From assembly GCA_963800865.1 (NCBI GenBank), contig CAWDCL010000003.1, positions 191,926-255,925 of the forward strand: DNA of 64,000 nucleotides, read 5' to 3'. How positions within the stretch are numbered: position 1 is the stretch's first letter; each line of letters opens with the position of its first letter. This document shows positions 1 through 8,393 of the stretch, one piece after another. Below the pieces are notes generated by a model. That model made no database searches and was not told the DNA's origin. It saw only the letters and a program-made list of their open reading frames with translations. Source of the DNA: JALOKP01 sp963800865 (GTDB lineage Bacteria > Acidobacteriota > Polarisedimenticolia > J045). A program made the position numbers and the translations under genes.

Positions 1-5
1 TCCTG

Positions 6-819
6 ATGGCCTGGTTCTGGTTCGCCGTCATCCCGCTCCTGATGCTGGCCTACTACGGGACCTACCTGCTCGCGTTCCAGCCGCGGCGGCTCGGCGGCTC
101 GACGGGCCTGGTGGCCTGGACGACGGCGATCGATCTTCCTCGTGATCGGCTTCCTTTACACGAACAACATGACGCTGATGCTGCGGCCCGACGCCTTCGT
201 CGAGAAGTACGCGCGGAGCGCGGCCGGCCTCCAGCTCAACCTCGACGACCCGACGCTCTGGCCGCGCTTCCTGCACATGCTGTTCGGGGCGCTGGCGGTG
301 ACCGGGATCGCCGTCGCGCACTACGGCCTGTGGCGCAAGCGGCGCGACGCCGACCCGGCGTTCGGCAGCTGGGCGCTCAGGCACGGGTCGCTCTGGTTCT
401 GCATCCCGACCGGGATCAACATCGTCTGGGGCATGTGGTGGCTGATCGCGCTCCCCAAGGACGTGATGCTGCGCTTCATGGGGAAGAACATGTTCGCCAC
501 CGGGACGCTGGGGCTGGGGATCCTGCTCGGGCTGCTGTCGCTGTTCCTGATGGCGCTGGCGATCTACGCGCCGCGGCCCGAGAAGCTCGTCCGGATCGCG
601 TCGGTCGCCGTCGTCGCGACGCTGGTCCTGATGATCCTCTCGCGCGACCAGGTGCGGCGCGGCGCGCTGGAACTGGCCGGCTTCGAGGCGAACCCCTGGG
701 TCGCGCCGCAGTGGGGCCCGATCGCGATCTTCGCGCTGCTGCTGGTCGGCGCGATCGCGACGGTGGCGTGGATGGTGCTGGCGTACGCCCGGTCGAAGCC
801 GGGACGCGCGGAGGGCTAG
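6..819 (+). CDS. Polytopic membrane protein, frameshifted, 5' end at window edge
   Basis: Unrecognised integral membrane protein of about 270 residues. The N-terminal part (from an ATG at 6, possibly earlier) is read in one frame as a hydrophobic helix; the rest, from about 135, is read in the next frame as at least five membrane helices. A tandem repeat of four bases (cgat cgat) at about 127-134 causes the shift: with one copy removed the reading runs ...TTAIFLVIGFLYTNN. Three His residues near helix ends (FLHML, VAHYG, RHGS) recall b-heme ligands, but I cannot assign a cytochrome family. It ends 3 bases before the GTG of the next gene, so the two are probably co-transcribed. Real mutation or sequencing error cannot be told apart here. 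Confidence 0.6.
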
Positions 820-822
820 GCC

Positions 823-1860
823 GTGGAGCACGAACTCGTCGACCTCCGTTCCGACACCGTGACGCGCCCCTCGCCCGCGATGCGCGAGGCGATGGCGTCG
901 GCCGCGGTCGGGGACGACGTCCTCGACGGGGACCCGACGACGCTGGAACTCGAGGAGCTCGCGGCGGAGCGGACCGGCAAGGAGGCGGGACTCTTCGTCC
1001 CCTCGGGCTGCATGGCCAACCTGATCGCCCAGCTGGTCCACGTCCGGCGCGGCGACGAGGTCGTGCTGGGGACGGACTGCCACGCGGTGCTCCACGAGGT
1101 CGGCGCCGGGGCGGCGGTGGCCGGCGTGCAGTATTCGGTGATCCCCGGGAATGGCCTGTTCACCACGGACCAGGCGGAGGCGCGGGTCAAGCCGCCGACG
1201 TTCCACACCCCCGGGACCGGGCTGGTCTGGATCGAGAACACCCACAACATGGGCGGCGGCGTGGTCTTTCCGCAGACGGAGGTCGAGAAGATCGCCCAGG
1301 TCTGCCGGAACGCCGGGATCCCGATGCACCTCGACGGCGCGCGGGTGTTCAACGCGGCGGTCGCCGCCGGCACGACGGTCGCGGCGCTCGCGGCGCCGTT
1401 CGACTCGCTCTCCTTCTGCCTCTCGAAGGGGTTGGGGGCGCCGGTCGGCTCGGTGCTGTGCGGAACGAAGGAGTTCCGGGTCGCAGCCCACCGCTACCGC
1501 AAGATGCTCGGCGGCGGGATGCGCCAGGCGGGGATCGTGGCCGCCGCGGGCCTCTTCGCGCTGCGGCACAACGTGGAGCGGCTGGCGGAGGACCACCTCC
1601 GCGCGCGGCGCCTGGCCCACGCGCTCGCGCCCTGCCCGAACCTGCGGATCGACCCGGCGTCGGTCCAGACCAACATCGTGATCGTCCGGCTCGCGGCCGG
1701 CGGTGCCGAGGAGCTGCTCGAGCGCTGCGCGCGCCGCGGCGTGAACTTCCTGTCGCTCGACCGCCGACGCTTCCGGCTGGTGACGCACCTCGACGTCGAC
1801 GGGCCGGCCATCGAGCGCGCGGCGAAGGTGATCGGCGAGGAAGCGGCGGCGCTGGGGTAG
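823..1860 (+). CDS. ltaE: L-threonine aldolase, PLP-dependent (low-specificity type)
   Basis: Cleaves L-threonine or L-allo-threonine to glycine and acetaldehyde in the cytosol. The 345-residue length is normal for fold-type I aldolases of this family. The N-terminus LVDLRSDTVTRPSPAMREAM is the family signature, D171GAR is the cofactor ring-contact region, and K202 in SFCLSKGLGAPVGS is the PLP lysine. ENTHN at 138-142 is also typical. The start is GTG, three bases after the upstream stop, suggesting translational coupling to the membrane protein gene. Family assignment is firm; exact stereospecificity cannot be read from the sequence. Confidence 0.93.
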   Translation: MEHELVDLRSDTVTRPSPAMREAMASAAVGDDVLDGDPTTLELEELAAERTGKEAGLFVPSGCMANLIAQLVHVRRGDEVVLGTDCHAVLHEVGAGAAVAGVQYSVIPGNGLFTTDQAEARVKPPTFHTPGTGLVWIENTHNMGGGVVFPQTEVEKIAQVCRNAGIPMHLDGARVFNAAVAAGTTVAALAAPFDSLSFCLSKGLGAPVGSVLCGTKEFRVAAHRYRKMLGGGMRQAGIVAAAGLFALRHNVERLAEDHLRARRLAHALAPCPNLRIDPASVQTNIVIVRLAAGGAEELLERCARRGVNFLSLDRRRFRLVTHLDVDGPAIERAAKVIGEEAAALG

Positions 1861-1885
1861 AACGCGGCCCTTCGGTCGCGACGCC

Positions 1886-2302
1886 TCAGCGGAAGTTCTG
1901 CTTCATCCATGCGACGTTGGCCGCGATCAGCTGCTCGAGGACCTTGACGTCGATGTCCGAGAGCCGCTTGAGGTACAGGCACGACGAGCCGGTCTTGAAC
2001 TTGCCGAGCCTGGCCATCAGGTCGGGGAACTCGTCGAACCCGGCCATCAGGTAGAGGGTCAGGTCCTGCTTGCGCGGAGAGAACCCGGTGAGGGGCCAGT
2101 CCCCCTCGCGGCCACTCGCGGACTTGTAGTGGTAGCTGCCGAAGCCGACGATGCTCGTGCCCCACATCTTCGGTGGGGCCTTCGTGACCCGCTTCATGAT
2201 CCTGAGCACCGCCTCGCAGTCCGCGCGACGCTGGTCGTGCTCGATCCCGGCGATGAAGTCTTCGACGCTCGCGTCGTTGACCTTGGTCTTGGGTTCGGCC
2301 AT
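1886..2302 (-). CDS. DUF1801 domain protein (YdhG/YjhG-like fold)
   Basis: Small soluble protein of 138 residues covering one DUF1801 domain. Recognisable are the early DFIAGIEHDQRRADCEAVLRI helix, WGTSIVGFGSYHYK, the DLTLYLMAGFDEF strand and the closing SSCLYLKRLSDIDVKVLEQL segment. I chose the ATG at 2302 because AGGGA sits at the right distance and similarity to the family begins there; a longer reading upstream has no ribosome site. Biochemical function is not established for the family. It is transcribed away from the exported protein at 2544, with about 240 bases between them. Confidence 0.88.
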   Translation of the reverse strand: MAEPKTKVNDASVEDFIAGIEHDQRRADCEAVLRIMKRVTKAPPKMWGTSIVGFGSYHYKSASGREGDWPLTGFSPRKQDLTLYLMAGFDEFPDLMARLGKFKTGSSCLYLKRLSDIDVKVLEQLIAANVAWMKQNFR

Positions 2303-2543
2303 CGGTGACGTCCCTCGTACGATGCGGCCCGCGTGACCCGGCCGGGAGAGGGTAGCACCGGCGCTGCCGGCCGGGGGGCAACCGAAATGGAAACGGCCGC
2401 CGGACGCTCCGGGCCCGGGCCGGTCGTCCGGCGCTGGGTCGCGCTCCGGCGCAACCGGCGACTCCATCCGTGCCGCTGGCGGTAGAATCATCCCGCTCGG
2501 CGGTCAGCGGATGGTTCGCGCGCCGCGGCCGGAGGATCGACCG

Positions 2544-3026
2544 ATGACCCGCAGAATGCCCCTGCTCCCGGTGCTGCTGCTGCTCGCGCTCGGCGCCACG
2601 ATGGCGCTGGCCCAGGACCCGACCGAGGACGACGTGCGGATCACGCGCGGGCTCCTGGCTGCCGAGCGGCAGAAGATCGTCGGCGAGAACCTCAGCCTGA
2701 CCCCGGAGCAGGCGCAGAAGTTCTGGCCGCTCTACCTCCAGTACCGCGGCGAACTGATGCGGTTCGGCGACCGCGGGATCCAGCTGCTCGACACGCTCTC
2801 GAAGAGCGGCGACACGATGGACGACAAGACCGCCCAGGGCCTGCTCGAGGAGTGGCTCTTCCTGAAGCAGCAGGAGTGGGAGCTGAAGGGGCGCTGGCGC
2901 GCGAAGTTCGAGCGGGCGATCCCGCCGGCCAAGGTGCTGCGCTTCTACCAGATCGAGAACAAGATCGACACCTCGATCGCGGCCGAGATCTCGTCGGCCA
3001 TCCCGCTGGCTCTGCCCGCGAAGTAG
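2544..3026 (+). CDS. Exported hypothetical protein, helical (Spy-like spacing)
   Basis: 160-residue protein with a clear signal peptide (RRMPLLPVLLLLALGATMALA, cleavage after ALA-Q). The mature part is mostly charged helix containing LSLTPEQAQKFWPLYLQYR, the pattern of a periplasmic LTXXQ/Spy-like helical protein, although the full motif pair is not obvious. The ATG at 2544 follows GGAGGA at 2531-2536 with a 7-base gap, which favours it over the upstream ATG at 2511. No partner gene is evident; the next gene converges from the other strand. Function unknown. Confidence 0.8.
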   Translation: MTRRMPLLPVLLLLALGATMALAQDPTEDDVRITRGLLAAERQKIVGENLSLTPEQAQKFWPLYLQYRGELMRFGDRGIQLLDTLSKSGDTMDDKTAQGLLEEWLFLKQQEWELKGRWRAKFERAIPPAKVLRFYQIENKIDTSIAAEISSAIPLALPAK

Positions 3027-3056
3027 GGCGCGGCGGGGCCTCGCCGGGCGAGGGGA

Positions 3057-3572
3057 CTACAGCGCCTCGCCCGACGGCACCAGCCGCACGCGCGTCGAGA
3101 CGGCGTGCAGCGCGATGTTGTGCAGCATCTCGCTCACCGTCGTGCAGCAGTCGACGAGGATCGATACGTCGTACTTCTCCGCCGACTTCGAGATCGCGGT
3201 ATGCGTGACGCAGTTCTGCGTCATCATGCCGCAGACCAGCAGCTCCGTCGTGCCCAGCCCGGCCAGCGTCTGCTCGAGCGTGGTCTTCACGAAGCTGTCC
3301 GCGAAATGCTTCACGACGACGGGCGCCCCGGGCGCGGCGGCGAGGATGCGCGGGTGCACGTCGACGCCCGTCGTTCCCCGGTTGAAGAACGGCGAGATTC
3401 CCTGGCTGCTGTCGGCGATGTGTTGAACGATGATGACCGGGACGTGCCGGGCGTTGGCCCGCTCGATCGCCTCCACGGTGTTCTGGAGCGCGACCTCGGT
3501 GTTCCAGAGCGGGAACGCGCCCCCGGGGAAGTAGTCGTTCTGGAGATCGATGACCAGCAGTGCCTTGCTCAT
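3057..3572 (-). CDS. Isochorismatase-family cysteine hydrolase
   Basis: 171-residue single-domain alpha/beta hydrolase of the isochorismatase/nicotinamidase superfamily. It starts ALLVIDLQNDYFPGGAFPL, which carries the catalytic Asp; VVKHFADSFVKTTLE carries the Lys region; LLVCGMMTQNCVTHTA holds the nucleophilic Cys. The ATG at 3572 follows AGGAG. The substrate could be a small amide or N-carbamoyl compound; nothing nearby decides it. The gene lies between two convergent or divergent neighbours with short gaps and looks monocistronic. Confidence 0.9.
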   Translation of the reverse strand: MSKALLVIDLQNDYFPGGAFPLWNTEVALQNTVEAIERANARHVPVIIVQHIADSSQGISPFFNRGTTGVDVHPRILAAAPGAPVVVKHFADSFVKTTLEQTLAGLGTTELLVCGMMTQNCVTHTAISKSAEKYDVSILVDCCTTVSEMLHNIALHAVSTRVRLVPSGEAL

Positions 3573-3684
3573 GGAGACTCCTCGCGGGCGGTCTGCGACA
3601 CGGGGCGCAGGCCGGCGGGTTCGCGCTCCGGGCCGCTCTTCCCAAGCGGGAGAGGATAGCATCGCGACCGCGGGATCGGAATCG

Positions 3685-4551
3685 CTACGATCGCACCAGG
3701 ACCGCACGCGCGTAGAGCAGCGCGAACCCCTCGCGGGTGACGTTCTGCTGGGAGACCGAGCCGGGCTGGGTCGTGACCACCGCGAGGTCGCAGCCGGCGC
3801 GCGCCGCGTCGGCGAGGCGCGCCCGCAGCAGCGCCGTCTGCACGCCGCGGCGGCGGTGCTCGGGCAGCGTCGCTGCGCCCGCGAGCTGGGCGACCCCGGC
3901 GTCGAGACGCACGCTTGCGGCCCCCGCGATCGCACTGCCGCAGCGCGCGAGATAGCGCACGAAACCGGGAACGGACTGCATGTCGCGGAAGACCTGCTCG
4001 AGCACTCTGCCGTCGAACGACTCGGTCGGGGGCGGACCGTCGAAGACGTCGGGCACCGAGAAGCCGCGGTTGAGGACGCGGATCCACTCGTCGATCTCGC
4101 CCTCTGTGGCGCGCGCCACATCGACGCCGTCCGGAGTTCCCGCCTCGAGGCGGGCGGCCCCCGCGCCGTCGAGCCGGAGTCCGAGGACGTTCTCGAAGCC
4201 GCGCAGCACGTAGCCGCGCCCCGTCAGCAGCGCCCCCGCCTCGGGGTCGGCGAGCGTCGCCAGCTCGACGCGGACCGAGCTGCCGCGGGCCAGCACCTGC
4301 TCCTCGAAGCGGGCGAACGCCTCGAGGTCGAGCGGTTCGAAGCCGAGCCCGATCACCTTGTCGAATGGCGAGTCCTGCCCGGCGTGGACCGCGGCGGCGC
4401 TGCCGATCTCCGCCGCCAGGACGCCGCGCGCGGGAGCCCGGGATGCGACCGCGCGCGCGGCGCCGAAGGTCAAGCGTGCTTCCGCCGCCTCGATCCGCCG
4501 TGCCAGCGCGCCGTCCGCGAACATCACGCGAGTATACGGATGCCGGAGCAT
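3685..4551 (-). CDS. GNAT-family N-acetyltransferase
   Basis: 288-residue protein whose C-terminal half carries the acetyl-CoA site: AQLAGAATLPEHRRRGVQTALLRARL, with the R-x-x-G-x-x pyrophosphate loop at RRRGVQ. The N-terminal half (about 1-130) has a weaker GNAT-like pattern (GRGYVLRGFENVLGLRLDG), so a tandem GNAT arrangement is possible. Acceptor unknown. Start ATG at 4551 is used here; an internal ATG at 4524 is also possible and neither has a strong ribosome site. It is divergent from nothing obvious and follows the PNPOx/GAF operon on the same strand. Confidence 0.85.
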   Translation of the reverse strand: MLRHPYTRVMFADGALARRIEAAEARLTFGAARAVASRAPARGVLAAEIGSAAAVHAGQDSPFDKVIGLGFEPLDLEAFARFEEQVLARGSSVRVELATLADPEAGALLTGRGYVLRGFENVLGLRLDGAGAARLEAGTPDGVDVARATEGEIDEWIRVLNRGFSVPDVFDGPPPTESFDGRVLEQVFRDMQSVPGFVRYLARCGSAIAGAASVRLDAGVAQLAGAATLPEHRRRGVQTALLRARLADAARAGCDLAVVTTQPGSVSQQNVTREGFALLYARAVLVRS

Positions 4552-4576
4552 GACACCCCACGGGCGGAACGCCCGG

Positions 4577-5974
4577 TCAGGGTCGTTCCACCAGCCCGAC
4601 CTCGCCGTGCAGCTCGAGCCGGAAGCGGCCGCGGCCCGACGGCGCGATCCGGATCTCGGGACAGCGCTCCTCGAGGCGCCGCCGGAGCAGGATCAGGCGG
4701 CTCTCGAGGTTGTCCTTGACGACCGGGAGCTGGAGCGACTTGTCGAGCCGGAGCAGGCGGTTCGTGAACTCGTCGCGACCTTCCGCCTGGTGCTCGCGGA
4801 GGACCTTGCGCAGGATCTTCGCGGGCAGCCCGCGCACGAGGTACTCCCCATCGACGAGGATGCACTCGTCGGCCCGGTAGAAAGCGACCTCGATCTTCGG
4901 CCGGCGTCCGGGCAGGGCGGGCCCGGTCCGCGGCGCCGGAGCGTCCGGGGATCCCGGCGGCGCCGGTGCCATCTCCTCGCTCTCCTCGGCCCGCTCCCGC
5001 AGCAGCGCGTTCTGGATCGCGATCGCGAGGTAGCCCCCGAGGACCTCGAGGTAGGCCCGGTCCTCCTCGTGGAACCGGTACGACTCGTTGCTCTCGATGC
5101 AGAGCACGCCGACCAGGTCGTCGTGCGCGAGCAGCGGGATCCCGAGCTGGCTCTCCGGGCTGGCGAGCCCGGGCAACGGGATGCGGCGATCCTCCGGGCA
5201 GAGCCCGCGCTCCTGCGCGCGCTTCGCGACCGCGTAGGCGTAGAGCATCTGCCGGAGCATTCCCGAGATCCGGACCGGCTTCCGGGCCTCGGCCACCATT
5301 CCGATGATCCCCTCCCCGTAGCCCACCTCGGAGCCGACGCCGCCCGGGGGGTAGCCGCGGCTCGCGATCAGCTCGAGGCGCTCCGGCCGTTCCGAGGTCA
5401 GGAGGATCATGGAGTGGCTGAAACCGAAGATGTTCTCGAGCGTCTCGAGGACGGCGTCGAGCAGGGTGTCGAGGGTCGCGGCGCGGTGAATGCGATCGGA
5501 GAACTCCTGCAGCGCCTTCATCGTGAACGGTACGCCGGAGGCCTGCTTCGGCGCGGTCTTCGGCACGGCCAGGCCCACCTCGTGCTCGACCGGTGCGACC
5601 TCCAGCACCTCGTAGATGTCGGCGCCCAGCAGCTTGAAGATCCCCTTCAGCCCGCTGTGCGAGGCGATCGCCTCGATCCGCAGCCGCATCGACTCGAACG
5701 TCGGCCCGTCGGTCTCGGTCCGGACGAAGCGCAGGCGGAGCGTGTAGACCTGGAGCGTGTCCGGGTCGTAGATCCGCACCAGCGCCCGCGGGTTCTCCGC
5801 GATGTTGCGCTTGCTCTTGTTGAAGAACTGGAACGACAGCGCGACGTGCGAGGGGTCGACGTAGTCCACGTGACTCAGCATCGCGACGTTCGGGATCCCG
5901 TCCTTCGAGCAGGTGCAGAGCCAGGCCGGGAGCAGGCCCTGGAAGCACGAGGTCAGCGTCTCGAGCGGGATCAT
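4577..5974 (-). CDS. PNPOx-like flavin barrel + GAF + C-terminal wHTH-like domain
   Basis: 465-residue cytosolic protein of three parts. Residues about 1-135 form a split-barrel pyridoxamine-5'-phosphate-oxidase-like domain (ACTCSKDGIPNVAMLSHVDYV, SFQFFNKSKRNIAENPRA). Residues about 165-335 are a GAF sensor domain (FGFSHSMILLTSE, GIPLLAHDDLVGVLCIES). The last 100 residues (from about 365) resemble a DNA-binding winged-helix/OmpR-C-like segment with repeated KILRKVLREH and ESRLILLRRRLEERC helices; this last call is inference. Its start ATG overlaps the stop of the upstream PNPOx gene (ATGA at 5971-5974), so both are translated together. Likely a redox- or ligand-responsive regulator; ligand unknown. 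Confidence 0.85.
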   Translation of the reverse strand: MIPLETLTSCFQGLLPAWLCTCSKDGIPNVAMLSHVDYVDPSHVALSFQFFNKSKRNIAENPRALVRIYDPDTLQVYTLRLRFVRTETDGPTFESMRLRIEAIASHSGLKGIFKLLGADIYEVLEVAPVEHEVGLAVPKTAPKQASGVPFTMKALQEFSDRIHRAATLDTLLDAVLETLENIFGFSHSMILLTSERPERLELIASRGYPPGGVGSEVGYGEGIIGMVAEARKPVRISGMLRQMLYAYAVAKRAQERGLCPEDRRIPLPGLASPESQLGIPLLAHDDLVGVLCIESNESYRFHEEDRAYLEVLGGYLAIAIQNALLRERAEESEEMAPAPPGSPDAPAPRTGPALPGRRPKIEVAFYRADECILVDGEYLVRGLPAKILRKVLREHQAEGRDEFTNRLLRLDKSLQLPVVKDNLESRLILLRRRLEERCPEIRIAPSGRGRFRLELHGEVGLVERP

Positions 5975-6444
5975 CGCATCGGCTCTCCCGCGCCCGGCCC
6001 CGGCGTCTGCTCGAAGAGCTGGGTGACGCGGAGCCGGACGGCCACGACGGGCCAGAAGGCCCAGCCCGAAGTCATCGTGCGGGGAATCCCGAGCTGCTCG
6101 AGCTCCGCGAGGAAGCCCTCGACCTGCCGTTCCACCTCCTCCCGCTCCCCCGGCCGTGCCCGCCGCGAGGAGACGTAGAGCCCTTTCAGCTGGCAGGCGC
6201 GATTGTCGGTGGGCCGGTCGAACGCGAGTGCGATCTCGGGATGGGCCCGCAGGTTCTCGAGGATGGGCGGCGCAGCCTTCGCGAACAGGAACGCGGTCAG
6301 GTGAATGCGGTCGTCGTCGACGCGGACGGCCCAGGCCCGGGCGCTGTGCGCGTTCAGCTGGTCGTCGCGGGTACCGACCGTCACGGACAGGCCGGATTCC
6401 AGGTAGGCCGCAAGTTCATCGGAAATCAGCGGCTCGGGGGCCAT
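5971..6444 (-). CDS. Pyridoxamine 5'-phosphate oxidase-fold protein
   Basis: 157-residue single-domain split-barrel flavoprotein-like protein, first gene of a two-gene operon with the PNPOx-GAF gene (4-base stop/start overlap). It begins with ELAAYLESGLSVTVGTRDDQ and has the central EIALAFDRPTDNRACQLKG strand typical of flavin- or heme-binding PNPOx-like proteins. Having two barrels of the same fold encoded together is unusual and suggests that they may form a heterodimer or share a cofactor (inference). Cofactor and reaction are unknown. Confidence 0.85.
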   Translation of the reverse strand: MAPEPLISDELAAYLESGLSVTVGTRDDQLNAHSARAWAVRVDDDRIHLTAFLFAKAAPPILENLRAHPEIALAFDRPTDNRACQLKGLYVSSRRARPGEREEVERQVEGFLAELEQLGIPRTMTSGWAFWPVVAVRLRVTQLFEQTPGPGAGEPMR

Positions 6445-6574
6445 GGCCCAAGTCTTAGGGAAGGTTTAGGAAAAGTCTAGGAGAGCTTGAGGAACGGGTT
6501 CCGGCCGGCGTTGGTAGCTTGACTGCAGACGGCCGGATGCGCCGGCCGCGGTCACCGCAACGAAGGAGGAACCG

Positions 6575-7186
6575 ATGTCGAAGCACTCGATCCTGGTCCC
6601 GCAGGCACTGGCCGTGCCCGCCCTCGCCACCCTGGCCCTCATCGCGTCGCCGGCGCAGGCCGCAGCGCCCGCCGCTCCCGCGGCGCCTTCCGAAGCTGCC
6701 GCGCCGCCCGCGGCAACGAACGTGGCGCGCGGTGCGTACCTGGTGAAGATCATGGCCTGCAACGACTGCCACACGCCGTTCAAGATGGGCCCGCAGGGGC
6801 CCGAGCCGGACATGACCCGCATGCTCTCCGGCCACCCGCAGGAGATGGTGATGCCGCCGCCGCCGGCGCTCGGGCCGGGGCCGTGGGTCTGGGCGGGCGG
6901 CGCCACCAACACCGCCTTCGCCGGGCCGTGGGGCGTCAGCTTCGCGGCGAACCTGACCCCGGATCGCGAGACGGGGCTGGGGACGTGGACCGAATCGACG
7001 TTCATCGCGGCGCTGCGCTCGGGGCGGCACGAGGGGCAGGGGCGCCCGATCCTCCCGCCGATGCCGTATCCGATGTACCGGCAGGCAACCGACGAGGACC
7101 TCCGCGCCATCTTCGCCTACCTCCATTCGCTGCCTCCGCAGAAGAACCGCGTGCCGCAGCCGATCGATCCGCCGGAGCACCGGTAG
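6575..7186 (+). CDS. Exported mono-heme c-type cytochrome
   Basis: 203-residue periplasmic cytochrome. It has a signal peptide (hydrophobic to about residue 28, ending AQA), an Ala/Pro linker to about residue 50, then the heme site C62NDCH66 in YLVKIMACNDCHTPF. The sequence MPYPMYRQATDEDLRAIFAYLHSLPP near the C-terminus is typical of class I cytochromes linked to dehydrogenases or cytochrome-accepting oxidases, with the Met ligand probably in that segment. AAGGAGGA lies 5 bases before the ATG. The diheme gene starts 38 bases downstream, so the two are probably one operon passing electrons in the periplasm. Confidence 0.92.
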   Translation: MSKHSILVPQALAVPALATLALIASPAQAAAPAAPAAPSEAAAPPAATNVARGAYLVKIMACNDCHTPFKMGPQGPEPDMTRMLSGHPQEMVMPPPPALGPGPWVWAGGATNTAFAGPWGVSFAANLTPDRETGLGTWTESTFIAALRSGRHEGQGRPILPPMPYPMYRQATDEDLRAIFAYLHSLPPQKNRVPQPIDPPEHR

Positions 7187-7224
7187 GCCGGGCCGCAACC
7201 GGGATCGGGAAAGGAGAGACGACG

Positions 7225-8286
7225 ATGCGCGCGAGATCCCTGGTGAGACTGATCTGGATTGCGCTCGCGTTCGCCGGATCCGGCGGAAGCGTTGCAGCTC
7301 TCGCTGGATCCGCGACGATGGCGACCGCGCCGCTCCTTCTCTCCGAGACGGGGCTCTACGCGGCGGACGGCACGATCGATCGGCGGAACCTGGCCTTCGC
7401 CCCGCAGTACCCGCTCTGGACCGACGGCGCCGCCAAGGCCCGCTGGATTCGTCTGCCGGAGGGCGCGACGATCGACGTCTCGGACGTCGACGCCTGGCGC
7501 TTTCCCGCCGGGACCATCCTCTGGAAGGAATTCTCGTTCGGAGGGCGGAAGGTCGAAACGCGCATGATCTGGAAGACCGAGGCGGAGACCTGGGAGTTCG
7601 CGACGTACGTCTGGAACGAGGACCAGACGGACGCCCGGCTCGCGCCCGAAGCGGGGCTCCCGGGCTTCGTCGAGATCGCTCCCGGCCGGCGTCACTCGAT
7701 TCCGGGCATCGCCGACTGCCTCTCCTGCCACGGGTCGTCGCCGTCCACCGTGCTCGGCTTCAGCGCCCTGCAGCTGTCGGACGACCGGGACCCGCTGGCT
7801 CCGCACGCGGAGCCGCTGCGGCCCGGCATGGTGACGCTGCGCGCGCTCGTGGACTTCGGCCGGCTCGATCCGCCGCGGCCCGAGCTGGCCTTCGATCCGC
7901 CCCGCATCCGCGCGGCCGACCCGGTGGCGCGCGCAGCGCTCGGCTACCTCTCCGGGAACTGCGGGAGCTGCCACAACGGGACCGGACCCCTGGCCCGGCT
8001 GGGGCTCAACCTGCTCCACGACGTGGCGGGGAGGCGCGGATCGCCGGAACCGGCGCTCGCCACGGCGCTCGACGCCCACGGCCGCTTCGTGGTTCCCGGG
8101 GACGTCACGGGCTCCAGCCGGATCGTCGCGCCCGGCGCTCCGCAGCAGAGCGCGCTCCTCCACCGGCTCGAGTCGCGGCGCCCGTCGGCGCAGATGCCGC
8201 CGCTCGGCACGGTCGTCGCGGACGAAGAGGCCATCCGGCTGGTCCGGACGTGGATCGCCGGGCTCGCGCCGGGGGCGGGCCGGTGA
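7225..8286 (+). CDS. Exported diheme cytochrome-like protein (SO2930/TIGR03806-like)
   Basis: 353 residues with an N-terminal signal sequence (residues 1-30) and two c-type heme motifs, C165LSCH169 and C246GSCH250. The region YPLWTDGAAKARWIRLPEG followed by WRFPAGTILWKEFSF is characteristic of a family of exported cytochromes often annotated as SO2930-like; the name is from memory and no search was run. It ends with VRTWIAGL, a usual last cytochrome helix. AAGGAGAG precedes the ATG at 7225. It follows the mono-heme cytochrome directly, so a short periplasmic electron relay is likely. Electron donor unknown. Confidence 0.85.
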   Translation: MRARSLVRLIWIALAFAGSGGSVAALAGSATMATAPLLLSETGLYAADGTIDRRNLAFAPQYPLWTDGAAKARWIRLPEGATIDVSDVDAWRFPAGTILWKEFSFGGRKVETRMIWKTEAETWEFATYVWNEDQTDARLAPEAGLPGFVEIAPGRRHSIPGIADCLSCHGSSPSTVLGFSALQLSDDRDPLAPHAEPLRPGMVTLRALVDFGRLDPPRPELAFDPPRIRAADPVARAALGYLSGNCGSCHNGTGPLARLGLNLLHDVAGRRGSPEPALATALDAHGRFVVPGDVTGSSRIVAPGAPQQSALLHRLESRRPSAQMPPLGTVVADEEAIRLVRTWIAGLAPGAGR

Positions 8287-8393
8287 GACGGGGCCGCAGC
8301 CTCACGCGCACTCCCGGCTGAAGGCGCTGCCGGAACTCTCCGCCCAGGGTGCGGCTGCGACCTGTGGCACCATCACCGGACGGAGACCTCCTC

